Below are positions 7,803 through 16,499 of a DNA stretch of 24,469 nt, piece by piece. The stretch's first letter is position 1; each line of letters starts with the position of its first letter. This DNA is from CAYUPI01 sp964446585 (GTDB lineage Bacteria > Verrucomicrobiota > Verrucomicrobiia > Limisphaerales > UBA8199), in the NCBI GenBank assembly GCA_964446585.1, contig CAYUPI010000077.1, positions 1 through 24,469 on the forward strand, in the 5' to 3' direction. The position numbers and the translations under genes are program-made. The notes under the pieces were generated by a model. It searched no databases. It had not been told where the DNA came from and was given only the letters and a program-made list of their open reading frames with translations.

Positions 7803-10800
7803 ATGACCTGGGGAACGCTCATTCGCCGGAGCCTGCATTTCCATGCTCGCGCCCACGCGGGAGTCGTGCTCGGCGCGGTGATTGGCAGCGCCGCGCTGAC
7901 CGGAGCGCTCTTGGTCGGGGACTCAGTAAAGGAAAGCCTGCGCGAGCGAGCCCTGCAGCGGCTGGCCAACGCCTACTTTGCCATGGAGCCCGCGGATCGC
8001 ACGTTCAGTCGCGACCCAATCTCCGCGAATCCCTTGCGCCTGCTCTACCCCGGCGCTCCCCCATGGAGCGCGAAGGCCTTGGTCCTGCTCGGCACCGCTT
8101 CACTCCCCTCTGGCGCTGCCCGCGGGAATCACGTCCATGTGTACGGCGTTGATAATGATTTCTGGCGGTTCATCGGTGCGTCTGGTGTCGCGCCTTTGCC
8201 GACGAACGCGCTGATGCTCAATGAAACCTTAGCGTCGCAACTTGGCGCGCGAAAAGGCGATGAGGTCATTCTCCGGGTGCATCGGCCCAGCGCCTTCTCC
8301 CGGGAAGCGGCTGTCGCGCCACGAGGGGACCAGACAGTAGCCCTCCGTCTCGAAATGGCAGGCGTCCTGCCCGCAGAGTCAGGTGGTGATCTGGAATTCC
8401 AAGTCAGCGGTGCGCCGCCGCTGAATGCTTTCGCGCCAATTGATGTCTTGTCAATCGTCACCCGCCTGACAAATGAGGCGAACCTGTGCCTAACGGGACC
8501 GGTCGGACTAGCTAGTCGCCACGTTTCGAGTGAACCGAGCGCCTTACGCCGACTCATTTTGGAAATTCAGCGCCGCTGGTATCGGTTGGTCCCGCGCCAG
8601 CCATATCAGCCGATCGCTTCTACGCAGGAGTCTCTCAGGTTTCTTACAGAGCGGTTCCAAGAGCATTGGACCTTGAAGGACGCGAACCTGGCCCTGAACT
8701 CTGCGCCCGAACCTTTCGGCTTGGAACTGCGTTCCCAACGCGTCTTTCTGGAGCCGTCAGTTGTGGCCGCCGCGCAGCAGATCGAGGGCACAAACTGCCA
8801 TCTCATCCTGACCTACCTGGCGAACCTAATTTCGGCAGGTACGAATTCGACTCCGTATTCAATGGCTGCCGCCGCTGGCCCTCCTTATACGCCGCCGGCG
8901 ATGCCAGATGATGAAATTATTATCAACCAGTGGCTGGCGGATGATCTGCAGGCGGCCCCCGGTGACCGCATTTCACTTTCTTATTTCGATCCCGAATCGG
9001 GGGCGAAGCTCATCGAGCACACCAACACATTTCGCCTCCGCTCGATCGTCCCGGTGAACTCGCCGTGGTCGGACCGGACGCTCATGCCGGATTTCCCGGG
9101 AATCGAAAACGCCGAGAACGCGCGTGACTGGGATGCGGGCTTTCGTCTGACGTACACCATTCGGTCAAAGGACGAAGATTACTGGAAGAAATATCGCGGC
9201 ACGCCTAAGGCATTTATCACGCTCGCGGCCGGTCAAAAGATGTGGGCGAATCGGTTCGGCCAGGTCACCGCCATCCGTTTTCCAAATCAACCAGAATTGC
9301 CGACCGCCCAACACTGGAGTGAACTCAAAGACAAGCTGTTGGCGACGCTCAAACCTGATCAACTCGGTTTGCGCTTCGAACCGGTGCGCGAGCAGGCGCT
9401 CAAAGCCGCTGAGCAATCGCAAGAGTTCGGACAATTATTCCTGGGTTTTAGCATTTTTCTGGTGGTCGCGGCCTTGCTCTTGATGGCCTTGCTCTTTCAA
9501 TTCGCGCTGGAGCAGCGTTCGGCGGAAGTCGGGACCTTGCTCGCTCTGGGATTTACGGCCCGGCGAGTGAGGCGACTGTTACTGTACGAAGGAGCGGCCC
9601 TGGCGCTGGTGGGAGGTGTGCTCGGGGCGCTATGCGGTCTCGTGTACGCCAAAGCGATGTTGTGGGGATTAACCACCGTCTGGCGCAGCGCGGTCGGAAG
9701 TTCGGCGCTTCAATTTCATGCCACGGCCACCAGCCTGGTGCTGGGCGCTTCGGCCAGCACGCTGGTGGCCTCCGTCGTCATCTGGCTGACCTTGCGCAAA
9801 CAGGCCCGGCAGCCTGCGACGGAGTTGCTGGCGGGCCAGGTCCAAGTCCTCAGGCTCAAAGCCCGGAGCCACGGCGCAAGGATTGCTTCGGCGGCGGGTT
9901 TAGCGGCTGTCGGGGCAATCGCATGGGCGTTCCTGAGCGGTGAAACCGCCAACGCCGAAGCGTTCTTTAGCGCGGGAAGTCTGCTGCTAGTCGCGGGTCT
10001 GGCCCTGTCGGCAGCCTGGATGACCACACTTGCACGCCTCACTTCGACCGTTCATCTCTCGGTTCGGAGTTTGGGTGTGCGCGGCTGCGCGCGTCGTCGT
10101 AACCGCAGTCTGGCCACGATGGCTCTGCTTGCCTGCGGCTGCTTCGTCATCGTTGCCATTGGTGTTTTCCGCCAGGACGCCAAGCGCGACGCGCTGCAGC
10201 GCACGAGCGGCACCGGCGGCTTTGCCCTGCTGGGCGAGTCCACTATGCCGGTCGTCCAGGACCTGAACACTCGATCAGGACGAGATGCATTCGGCCTGAA
10301 CGCCGATGAGCTGGCCGGGGTAAATGTTCTCCCCATGCGCGTCCACGAAGGCGATGAGGCCAGTTGTCTCAATCTGAATCGCGCCCAGAAGCCGCGATTG
10401 CTCGGCGTTCGGCCAGAACTGCTCGAGGGCCGGTTCACATTCACCCAAGTGGCCAAAGGCTGCGACATCCGGCAAGGGTGGCAGTTGCTCAGCGGGGGCC
10501 AACGTAAGGAGGCTCTGTCGGAAAAATCCAAAGTCCAAAATCCAAAATCCAAAATCGGTCAGGAGGCTCCATCCGAAAAATCCAAAATCCAAAATCCAAA
10601 ATCCAAAATCGAGCAGAGCCTCCTTGCGTCGGCTGCTACAAATTTGGATGAAGTCCCAGCGGTCGGGGATGCCAATTCCATCCAATGGGCGCTCGGCAAA
10701 AAAATCGGCGAGACGATAGATTACACTGATGACCAGGGGCGCGCGTTTAGAGTGCGGCTTGTCGGCGTGGTAGCGAATTCGATTCTGCAAGGAAGCCTCC

Positions 10801-11366
10801 TGATTGACGAGGACGAGTTTGTGCGGCATTTCCCGGGTGAAGGTGGCTACCGTATGTTTCTAATCGATGTCCCCTCTAACCGAGTTTTCCAGGTCTCGGT
10901 CACACTGTCGCGGGCTCTCCAGGATGTGGGGTTGGAACTGACCGCCACGGTCCAGCGGCTTAACGCCTTCAACGCGGTGCAAAACACTTATCTGGGCACC
11001 TTCCAGGTATTGGGCGGGCTTGGTCTGCTCCTTGGCAGCGCGGGACTTGGCGTTGTGGTGCTGCGCAACCTGCTGGAGCGGCGCGGCGAACTGGGCTTGC
11101 TGGTTGCCTTGGGCTTTCGCAAGTGGTTGCTGCAACGTCTGGTGTTGGCTGAGCACGGCGCCTTGCTCGGACTGGGGCTGGGCATCGGGATTGTAGCCGC
11201 AGCAGTGGCCGTTCTACCGGCGTTGCTTTCCTCAGGAGCACAGATGCCGTATGTTTCGTTGGCCCTGACGCTCGGCGCGGTGCTACTCAATGGCGCGCTG
11301 TGGACCTGGCTGGCGATTCGCTATGCGCTAAGGGGCAATTTGCTCGAGGCGCTGAGGAATGAGTGA
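7803..11366 (+). CDS. Large FtsX/MacB-type ABC transporter permease
   Basis: At 1187 residues this inner-membrane permease is about twice MacB-like size and carries two MacB-type periplasmic domains. The N-terminus RSLHFHARAHAGVVLGAVIGSAALTGALLVGDSVKESL (written across its first helix) leads into the first periplasmic domain. The first FtsX domain spans roughly residues 540-660 (FLGFSIFLVVAALLLMALLF, ERSAEVGTLLALGF-like segment). More helices follow near 700-790, then the second periplasmic domain, and a closing FtsX domain from about 1060 to the end. An ideal AAGGAG lies five bases before the ATG. A tandem repeat is inserted in frame at residues about 902-940. The partner is the ATPase just upstream; lipoprotein or lipid export is likely but the substrate is not known. 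Confidence 0.9.
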   Translation: MTWGTLIRRSLHFHARAHAGVVLGAVIGSAALTGALLVGDSVKESLRERALQRLANAYFAMEPADRTFSRDPISANPLRLLYPGAPPWSAKALVLLGTASLPSGAARGNHVHVYGVDNDFWRFIGASGVAPLPTNALMLNETLASQLGARKGDEVILRVHRPSAFSREAAVAPRGDQTVALRLEMAGVLPAESGGDLEFQVSGAPPLNAFAPIDVLSIVTRLTNEANLCLTGPVGLASRHVSSEPSALRRLILEIQRRWYRLVPRQPYQPIASTQESLRFLTERFQEHWTLKDANLALNSAPEPFGLELRSQRVFLEPSVVAAAQQIEGTNCHLILTYLANLISAGTNSTPYSMAAAAGPPYTPPAMPDDEIIINQWLADDLQAAPGDRISLSYFDPESGAKLIEHTNTFRLRSIVPVNSPWSDRTLMPDFPGIENAENARDWDAGFRLTYTIRSKDEDYWKKYRGTPKAFITLAAGQKMWANRFGQVTAIRFPNQPELPTAQHWSELKDKLLATLKPDQLGLRFEPVREQALKAAEQSQEFGQLFLGFSIFLVVAALLLMALLFQFALEQRSAEVGTLLALGFTARRVRRLLLYEGAALALVGGVLGALCGLVYAKAMLWGLTTVWRSAVGSSALQFHATATSLVLGASASTLVASVVIWLTLRKQARQPATELLAGQVQVLRLKARSHGARIASAAGLAAVGAIAWAFLSGETANAEAFFSAGSLLLVAGLALSAAWMTTLARLTSTVHLSVRSLGVRGCARRRNRSLATMALLACGCFVIVAIGVFRQDAKRDALQRTSGTGGFALLGESTMPVVQDLNTRSGRDAFGLNADELAGVNVLPMRVHEGDEASCLNLNRAQKPRLLGVRPELLEGRFTFTQVAKGCDIRQGWQLLSGGQRKEALSEKSKVQNPKSKIGQEAPSEKSKIQNPKSKIEQSLLASAATNLDEVPAVGDANSIQWALGKKIGETIDYTDDQGRAFRVRLVGVVANSILQGSLLIDEDEFVRHFPGEGGYRMFLIDVPSNRVFQVSVTLSRALQDVGLELTATVQRLNAFNAVQNTYLGTFQVLGGLGLLLGSAGLGVVVLRNLLERRGELGLLVALGFRKWLLQRLVLAEHGALLGLGLGIGIVAAAVAVLPALLSSGAQMPYVSLALTLGAVLLNGALWTWLAIRYALRGNLLEALRNE
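10500..10631. repeat. Palindrome-bounded 54-base tandem repeat inserted in frame in the permease gene
   Basis: AAGGAGGCTCTG at 10506-10517 and its exact reverse complement CAGAGCCTCCTT at 10614-10625 bound the element; the match extends outward to 16 of 18 bases. Between them lie two copies with a 54-base period, each containing GAGGCTC and then a run of TCCAAAATCC units. Because 54 is a multiple of three, the frame is kept, and the protein gains two 18-residue copies of EALSEKSKVQNPKSKIGQ and EAPSEKSKIQNPKSKIEQ. The A-rich composition is unlike the surrounding gene. It resembles a mobile palindromic repeat of the kind that can sit inside coding regions. Confidence 0.85.
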
Positions 11367-12025
11367 GAATTGTTTTTGTGAAAGTACTGATTATTCAATG
11401 GTTCGCAATTTGCGGTTTGGGGCTGGCGGCTCTGGCGCAGAGCAAGACGCTCTACGAAATCAATTTTGAAAAGGCCGAAGTAGGAAGCGTCCCGGAGGAT
11501 TTTCTGGTGCTAGACGGCCGGTTTGCCGTCAAGGAAGAGAACGGCAACCGCTTCCTTGAACTCCCCGGCTCCCCGTTGGATAGTTTCGCGGCTCAGTTCG
11601 GGCCGGCGGAGGTTGACAATGTCGTTGTCTCCACCCGCATTAGGGGCACAGGCCGGGGACGGCGCTATCCGACGTTCGGTGTCGGACTGAACGGCGTGGC
11701 GGGATACAAGTTGCAAGTTTCTCCCGCCAAGAAAATGCTGGAACTCTTCAAAGATCAGGATGTGAAGGAGTCCATGCCCTACGACTGGAAATCGGGCCGA
11801 TGGACCAGGCTTCGACTCCAGGTGCGAAAGGCAGGAGACGGGCGCTGGAAAGTGGAAGGCAAAGTCTGGACTGAAGGCATGCCCGAACCGACCGAGTGGA
11901 TGATCGCCACGGATGAGAAGGAAGCGCCTTCCTCAGGCCGCGCTTCCGTGTTCGGCAGCCCGTTTTCCGGCGCACCGATTCAGTTCGACGATTTTGTCGT
12001 CAGTGCGGTGAAGCCAACCCAATAA
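11363..12025 (+). CDS. Secreted protein of unknown function, probable beta-sandwich (LamG-like) fold
   Basis: The GTG start overlaps the permease stop (GTGA), which indicates translational coupling to the ABC operon; a second GTG at 11378 is also possible. The first 26 residues have a positive start, a hydrophobic core (VLIIQWFAICGLGLAALA) and an AQS cleavage site, so a Sec signal peptide is clear. The mature part begins LYEINFEKAEVGSVPEDFLV and contains WTRLRLQVRKAGDGRWKVEGKVW and FDDFVV near the end. This pattern is typical of concanavalin-like jelly-roll domains that describe a carbohydrate or ligand-binding face. It might be an accessory periplasmic partner of the transporter. No catalytic motif is visible. 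Confidence 0.8.
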   Translation: MRIVFVKVLIIQWFAICGLGLAALAQSKTLYEINFEKAEVGSVPEDFLVLDGRFAVKEENGNRFLELPGSPLDSFAAQFGPAEVDNVVVSTRIRGTGRGRRYPTFGVGLNGVAGYKLQVSPAKKMLELFKDQDVKESMPYDWKSGRWTRLRLQVRKAGDGRWKVEGKVWTEGMPEPTEWMIATDEKEAPSSGRASVFGSPFSGAPIQFDDFVVSAVKPTQ

Positions 12026-12110
12026 CCATGGCATCCCGGAACTCGAACTCAAACTTCAGGATGGGCATTCGATTATTGTCGGCGAAATAGCAACGCTGGC
12101 ACTGCTTGCC

Positions 12111-12530
12111 ATGAGCCAGACGACGCAAGTCGGACGCATTTTGGAGACTTCGCTTTACGCCGAGGACCTGGAGCGGGCTGAATTGTTTTACTCGACTGTT
12201 CTCGGTTTGGAGTTGTTCGCGAAGGAACCTGGTCGTCACGTATTCTTCAAATGCGGCAACCAGATGCTTCTGATCTTCAATCCATCTGCAACCATCCTAG
12301 AAACCGAAGTCGCTCCGCACGGCGCTCACGGTCCCGGACACGTCGCCTTTGCAGTGCCGATGGCGGAACTGGATCAGTGGGCTGCTCGTCTGCGGGAAAA
12401 GCAAATTGCCATCGAGAAGGAAGTTACATGGCCAAAGGGCGGGCGTTCCCTTTACTTCCGGGACCCCGCCGGGAACTGTCTCGAATTTGCCTCGCCGCGC
12501 GTTTGGGGCATCGAGGAACAGAGTTCCTGA
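12111..12530 (+). CDS. VOC-superfamily protein (glyoxalase/bleomycin-resistance fold)
   Basis: This 139-residue protein has the paired beta-alpha-beta-beta-beta modules of the vicinal-oxygen-chelate fold. The first module is ILETSLYAEDLERAELFYSTVLGLEL, the second is GHVAFAVPMAELDQWAARL, and the ending SLYFRDPAGNCLEFASP contains the usual Asp-Pro-x-Gly-Asn and metal-ligand Glu. The position that is often a metal-binding His at the start of the fold (here ETSLY) is not His, though GHVAF and LEFA supply possible ligands. Members include glyoxalases, dioxygenases and antibiotic-binding proteins, so the reaction cannot be named. It lies 85 bases after the secreted protein gene and converges on the minus-strand surface-protein genes. 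Confidence 0.85.
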   Translation: MSQTTQVGRILETSLYAEDLERAELFYSTVLGLELFAKEPGRHVFFKCGNQMLLIFNPSATILETEVAPHGAHGPGHVAFAVPMAELDQWAARLREKQIAIEKEVTWPKGGRSLYFRDPAGNCLEFASPRVWGIEEQSS

Positions 12531-12649
12531 GAGCTTCGGCGGATCCCGGCTAAGGCTGCGTTGTTCGTGTCCCTCCCCACTCCCACTTGCGGCGCATCAC
12601 CAACCAACCCCCTGGTGGTTGCTTGGGGGACCCTACGACAACGCGCCGG

Positions 12650-12982
12650 TCACGGATTCGATAGGCGGTAGAAGTTAGGGTTGTTCGTCGTGCCCACGCT
12701 CACCGGATTCAACTCGCCGCTCTGGGAATTGCTCCACGCGGCGGGGCTGAGGCTGGGCGTTTCTTGCAGGTGCCAGCCCCACGTCGGCGGTGTCCAGCTT
12801 ACGAGGGCGTTCGTGCCGCTGCTGGGGGTGATGCTGAGTTGCGGGAGGCTCACCACGCTGGTTTCGGTGGCGAAGGGGCCGCCGGCGAAGGAGGTGTCCA
12901 CGGCTTGCACGCTCCAATAGGCCGTCTGGTCGTTGGTGAGCCCGGTGAGCGGCAGGGTATGGCACAAATAGGCGCTGATCAC
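12650..12982 (-). pseudogene. Orphan C-terminal piece of a secreted, VCBS/FG-GAP-associated type protein
   Basis: The frame encodes 110 residues beginning at a GTG that overlaps the stop of the surface-protein frame (GTGA). It contains LTGLTNDQTAYWSVQAVDTSFAGG, written here only as the recognisable fibronectin-like and VCBS-type closing pattern, then an Ig-like PSSGTNALVSWTPPTWGWHLQ segment, and ends NPNFYRLSNP. That ending is a common C-terminus of long secreted Verrucomicrobia proteins. There is no signal peptide and no N-terminal domain, so alone it could not be exported. It is most simply a leftover 3' end of another gene, fused next to the surface-protein gene by rearrangement. The GTGA overlap leaves room for coupled translation as an alternative. 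Confidence 0.6.
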
Positions 12983-15810
12983 GGCCCCTGCACACTGTAA
13001 AAGCGCTGCGGATAATTCGTCGCCTGAGAGTCGGTGAATTGGAACGTGCCTGGTGGCGATTCCAACGCGGGGCCGAGGTTTGAGCAGGTGTTCAACGGCG
13101 CAGCGGCGCTGGTGCTCGCCAGCACGCGATAGCTCGGGCCGCTCAGGTTGCTGAAGCCAAATTGCAACGAGCCGTTACCCAGCTTGGTGACGCCGGTCAA
13201 AGGAAACGCCGGATTGAATACGCCTTCCACTGCACCGATGTCCGCGAACGCGCCAACGATCCGCGGCTTGCCGCGTTGATCGGTGGCGAAGCTGGTGCCG
13301 TTGGTGCAGCCGTCAAGGGCCGGCGAACCGGGCAGCGGCGGCATGGTCTGGGTCGGGCCGCCGTAATTGCCCAGCGGCGCGAGCAGCGGATTGCCAGCAG
13401 TCAAATTCGGCCCGGTGGTGCCGATGGTGCCCGCCAGGTTTTCCGTGCCGCCGACGCCCGAGGTATTTCCGGCGACGACGCAGTTGGTGATGGTGACGGT
13501 CCCTCCCGCCTGCCGAACACCGCCGCCTTGATTCACCGCGCTGTTACCCGTGATGGTGCAGCCATCCAAAATGAGGCTGAGGCTCGCAGAGGTGGCATTC
13601 ACGGCCCCGCCGCCCGAGCTCCCGCCCGCCCCAGTATTTCCCACAAAGGTACATTCCTTCACCAGCACAGTGGCTGCGGAGCTAAGGCCGCCTCCGGCGG
13701 CTGACACGGCGTTGGAGGAGAATGTGCAGGCCAGAGCCGTCACGCTGCTTCCAGGGCCGCCGTAGATGCCCCCACCGTTGTTCGCGGAGTTCGCGGCGAA
13801 CGTGCAATTACTGACCGTGAGCGCGCCCAAACTATATGCCGCGCCGCCAGGACCAGAAATCACGCCGCCGGTGAAGGTCAGCCCGGCCATCGCCACGCTC
13901 GACCCGGCGCTGATGTAGGCGAGGCGACTGGCGCCGCCGCCGTTGAGAGTGATGCCGGCCGGCAGGCTGGAGGCATCAATGGTCACGGTGTTGCTCAACG
14001 ACAGTTCTCCGCTCGTGAGGGTGATGGTCTGGCCGGACAGGTTCTGCTGGAAAACAATGGTGTTCGCATCGGCATTCGTATTCGCGTAGCCGACCAGGTC
14101 ACGCAGGGTGCCGACGCCGCTGTCGGCAACACTCGTGACGACGAAGGTGCCCGGAATATAATAACTCGCCGCGGCTGTGGAGGCCGCATTGTTGGCGAAG
14201 CTATTCGCGGTCAACGTGGGCGTGACGAACGAAAAGATTCCGCCGCCGACCCCTTGTCCCGCCGCACCATTCACGGCCCCGTACGGACCCACCCCGCCGA
14301 TTCCGTTGGTGGCGACATTACCCGTGAACGTGCAGTTGAGCACCGTGAGTGCGCCGCTGTTCACGAACAGTGCGCCACCCAGGCCCGCGCCGCCCCCGCC
14401 GGCGCCAGAACGCGAGAAGCCGATCGTGCCTTCGCCACCATAAGTGCCGCCTGCGCCAGCCAGGGAGCTGGACGAACCGCCGGCCCCGCCCCCGCCGCCC
14501 CCGCCTCCAAAACCACCGGCCCCGCCGTCATGGGCTGTCCCGCCGGAACCGCCGCCGCCGCCGCCGCCGAATCCACCCGCGCCACCGGGATTACCGATGG
14601 CTCCGCCGATACCGCGATTAGGAAGACCGCCATCCCCGCCTGGATTCTGTGAGAACTGAACATAGGTGTTGCCATTGCCGCCGTTGCCGCCGATCGCCGA
14701 ATTGCCGACGAACTGGCAGTTGCTCAAGACCAACGTTCCCGAATTTTGGAATACGCCGCCGCCCATGCCGGCGCCGCCACCGCCCGCGCCGCCGTTCAAG
14801 CCGGTGGTTTGGCCATCGCCACCGCGGGCGCTGTTGGCCGTGAAAATGCAGTTGGTTGCGAACACCGATGATCCGGTGCCCGTGAGCGCCAGCCCGCCGC
14901 CGGGCGCGCCGCCACTATAGCCGTTAGAGATTGTGAGCGAATTCAGAGCCACCGAGATGCCGCTGGCCACCACCTCAAACACACGACTGGAATGATTGCC
15001 GTTGAGAGTGATTCCCGCCGGCAAGCTGGAGGCGTCAATGGTCACGGTATTGTTCAACGACAGTTCCCCGCTCGTGAGCGTGATGGTCTGGCCGGACAGG
15101 TTCTGCTGGAAAACGATCGTGTTTGCGTCGGCATTGGTGTTGGCATAGCCGACCAAGTCACGGAGTGTGCCGGCGCCGCTGTCGGCCAAACTCGAGACGA
15201 TAAGGGTGCCCGGCGTGAAAGAGTCGGGAGCTGCCGTCGAGGCGGCGTTTCCGCTGAAAGTGTTGCCGATCAGATTGAGCGAGGCATCGAGCACGAAGAT
15301 CGCGCCGCCCACGCCTTGGCCATTTCCGGCAACGGCGCCGAGAAGACGGCTTCCTCCAAAACCATTGGTGGCCAGGTTGCCGGTGAACGTGCAGTTGACC
15401 ACGGCAACTGCGCCGGTGCGGGCGAGGATGGCCCCTCCCAAGCCAGCGCCCCCGCCGCCACCACCGCCACTCGCAAATATACTTCCCGCACCACCGTCAC
15501 CACCAAAAGAACCTCCACTGCCACCTGCGTATCCGCCGCCGCCGCCGCCACCGCCGCCACCACCAAAACCGCCCGTTCCACCCGCACCAGACTGGCCACC
15601 GCCGCCACCTCCGCCGGCGAAGCCAGCGGCCCCGCCTGTCTCGGTCCCAGGATGAACACCGCCCAGGCCACGGTTCGGAAAACCACCGTTGGCGCCATTG
15701 TCGCCGACACCGCCGAAGCTGCCGCCGTTGCCGCCCGTCGCCACATTGCTCTGAAAAGTGCAAGCCGAGACCGTCAGCGCCGCGCCTTCGGTGTAAACCG
15801 CCCCGCCCAT
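12979..15810 (-). CDS. Choice-of-anchor-Q-type beta-helix surface protein, main body
   Basis: This 943-residue frame is the larger part of a secreted right-handed beta-helix protein. It has many strand-turn units of the form NCTFTGNLATNG, long Gly-rich loops, and two long repeats containing ADSGAGTLRDLVGYANT. Near the C-terminus GSPALDGCTNGTSFATDQRG followed by IGAVEG matches the choice-of-anchor Q motif, and the ending NYPQRFYSVQGP resembles other secreted proteins of the phylum. It lacks a signal peptide because its true N-terminus is in the other frame at 15774-16409; one extra G in the G7 run at 15833-15839 would join them into 1143 residues. The likely role is adhesion or outer-surface structure. 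Confidence 0.85.
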   Translation of the reverse strand: MGGAVYTEGAALTVSACTFQSNVATGGNGGSFGGVGDNGANGGFPNRGLGGVHPGTETGGAAGFAGGGGGGGQSGAGGTGGFGGGGGGGGGGGYAGGSGGSFGGDGGAGSIFASGGGGGGGAGLGGAILARTGAVAVVNCTFTGNLATNGFGGSRLLGAVAGNGQGVGGAIFVLDASLNLIGNTFSGNAASTAAPDSFTPGTLIVSSLADSGAGTLRDLVGYANTNADANTIVFQQNLSGQTITLTSGELSLNNTVTIDASSLPAGITLNGNHSSRVFEVVASGISVALNSLTISNGYSGGAPGGGLALTGTGSSVFATNCIFTANSARGGDGQTTGLNGGAGGGGAGMGGGVFQNSGTLVLSNCQFVGNSAIGGNGGNGNTYVQFSQNPGGDGGLPNRGIGGAIGNPGGAGGFGGGGGGGSGGTAHDGGAGGFGGGGGGGGAGGSSSSLAGAGGTYGGEGTIGFSRSGAGGGGAGLGGALFVNSGALTVLNCTFTGNVATNGIGGVGPYGAVNGAAGQGVGGGIFSFVTPTLTANSFANNAASTAAASYYIPGTFVVTSVADSGVGTLRDLVGYANTNADANTIVFQQNLSGQTITLTSGELSLSNTVTIDASSLPAGITLNGGGASRLAYISAGSSVAMAGLTFTGGVISGPGGAAYSLGALTVSNCTFAANSANNGGGIYGGPGSSVTALACTFSSNAVSAAGGGLSSAATVLVKECTFVGNTGAGGSSGGGAVNATSASLSLILDGCTITGNSAVNQGGGVRQAGGTVTITNCVVAGNTSGVGGTENLAGTIGTTGPNLTAGNPLLAPLGNYGGPTQTMPPLPGSPALDGCTNGTSFATDQRGKPRIVGAFADIGAVEGVFNPAFPLTGVTKLGNGSLQFGFSNLSGPSYRVLASTSAAAPLNTCSNLGPALESPPGTFQFTDSQATNYPQRFYSVQGP
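13940..14154 (-). repeat. 215-base direct repeat, copy A, inside the surface-protein gene
   Basis: This segment is nearly identical to 14999-15213. It encodes the unit around VADSGVGTLRDLVGYANT and the following FQQNLSGQTITLTSGELSL. Differences are scattered single bases. The equal length and preserved frame show a recent internal duplication. Confidence 0.85.
14999..15213 (-). repeat. 215-base direct repeat, copy B, inside the surface-protein gene
   Basis: This is the partner of 13940-14154, with the start-to-start distance of 1059 bases (353 codons). Recombination between the two copies would delete or duplicate exactly 353 codons and keep the reading frame. The encoded unit starts LADSGAGTLRDLVGYANT. 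Confidence 0.85.
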
Positions 15811-16409
15811 CCCCGCGCCGCCGCCACCGCATCCCCCCCATAACCGGGTCCGCCGTTACCTCCTCGACCGGTGTTATTGGCAAAGGTGCAATTCGTGGCC
15901 AGCAGGGTACCCGTGCCGAAATTCGCCACCGCCCCGCCAAGCCCGCCCACCACCGTGTTGCTCGTGAACAGGCAGTTCGTTACAACCGTGTAGCCGAGGT
16001 TGTAGATAGCCGCGCCCGAATTGTCGTTGGCCGTGTAGCCGTTGGCCAGGGTTAGTCCGCCAATGCGGTTGGTGGTGTTGGCGGCCAGTTGGAACAGTCG
16101 AAATGAATTGCTGCCGCTGATGGTGAGCAGGTTTGTGCCCGGGCCGATGATGGTCATGGGCACTGTGCAGGCGGGCAAATCGGAGCCAAGGGTGATCGTG
16201 CCGGTGACGGTGAACGTGATGGTACCAGCCACGCCGCCCGCGTTCAGGTTCGTGATGGCCGAACGCAACGATCCCGCGCCGGAGTCGCTCAGGGTGTTGA
16301 CCACCACAGCTCCCGCGTTGGGCGCAAGCGCGAGGGCGAACAGGAGCGTGGGGAGAAGGATTCTGGCGGTGAGGCCAATGGGAACGATGCTACGCGTATT
16401 CATAAGCAT
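15774..16409 (-). CDS. N-terminal part of the beta-helix surface protein (signal peptide; frame broken)
   Basis: The 211-residue frame starts at an ATG with a clear signal peptide (LLPTLLFALALAPNAGA, cleavage after AGA). The mature part opens with VNTLSDSGAGSLRSAITNLN, the same unit that recurs twice in the downstream frame. Helix-like turns such as TNCLFTSNTVVGGLGGAVAN follow, up to GRGGNGGPGYGG. After that the sequence becomes DAVAAARGWAGRFTPKARR, which is out of character and ends quickly. The switch point is the seven-G run at 15833-15839, and the downstream frame continues the beta-helix pattern. So this is the true N-terminus of the 12979-15810 frame, separated by a one-base shift. Confidence 0.8.
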   Translation of the reverse strand: MLMNTRSIVPIGLTARILLPTLLFALALAPNAGAVVVNTLSDSGAGSLRSAITNLNAGGVAGTITFTVTGTITLGSDLPACTVPMTIIGPGTNLLTISGSNSFRLFQLAANTTNRIGGLTLANGYTANDNSGAAIYNLGYTVVTNCLFTSNTVVGGLGGAVANFGTGTLLATNCTFANNTGRGGNGGPGYGGDAVAAARGWAGRFTPKARR

Positions 16410-16445
16410 TCAGGTCCGGTGTTATTTCTGGTTGTCCAAGGCTTC

Positions 16446-16472
16446 CAGAAACATTTCCGGCCTGCTGTCTCA
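16446..16472 (-). promoter_or_regulatory. 27-base bipartite motif upstream of the surface-protein gene
   Basis: On the minus strand this reads TGAGACA, eight variable bases, then GAAATGTTTCTG, ending 36 bases before the surface-protein ATG. Exactly the same two blocks with the same eight-base gap stand upstream of the kinase gene at 20523-20549. The layout would fit a -35/-10 pair for an alternative sigma factor, and an ECF-type sigma gene lies in the same cluster. Confidence 0.6.
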
Positions 16473-16499
16473 GGAAATTTGAAGATTTTTTGAGATCTT

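Noticed and set aside
12596..12632. Possible terminator between the VOC gene and the surface-protein cluster
   Set aside because: Short competing stems (CAACCA with TGGTTG, CCCCC with GGGGG) without a T run.
14177..15655. Long plus-strand Pro- and Arg-rich frames opposite the surface-protein gene
   Set aside because: They are the antisense of Gly-rich coding DNA; the minus strand has the signal peptide and beta-helix repeats.
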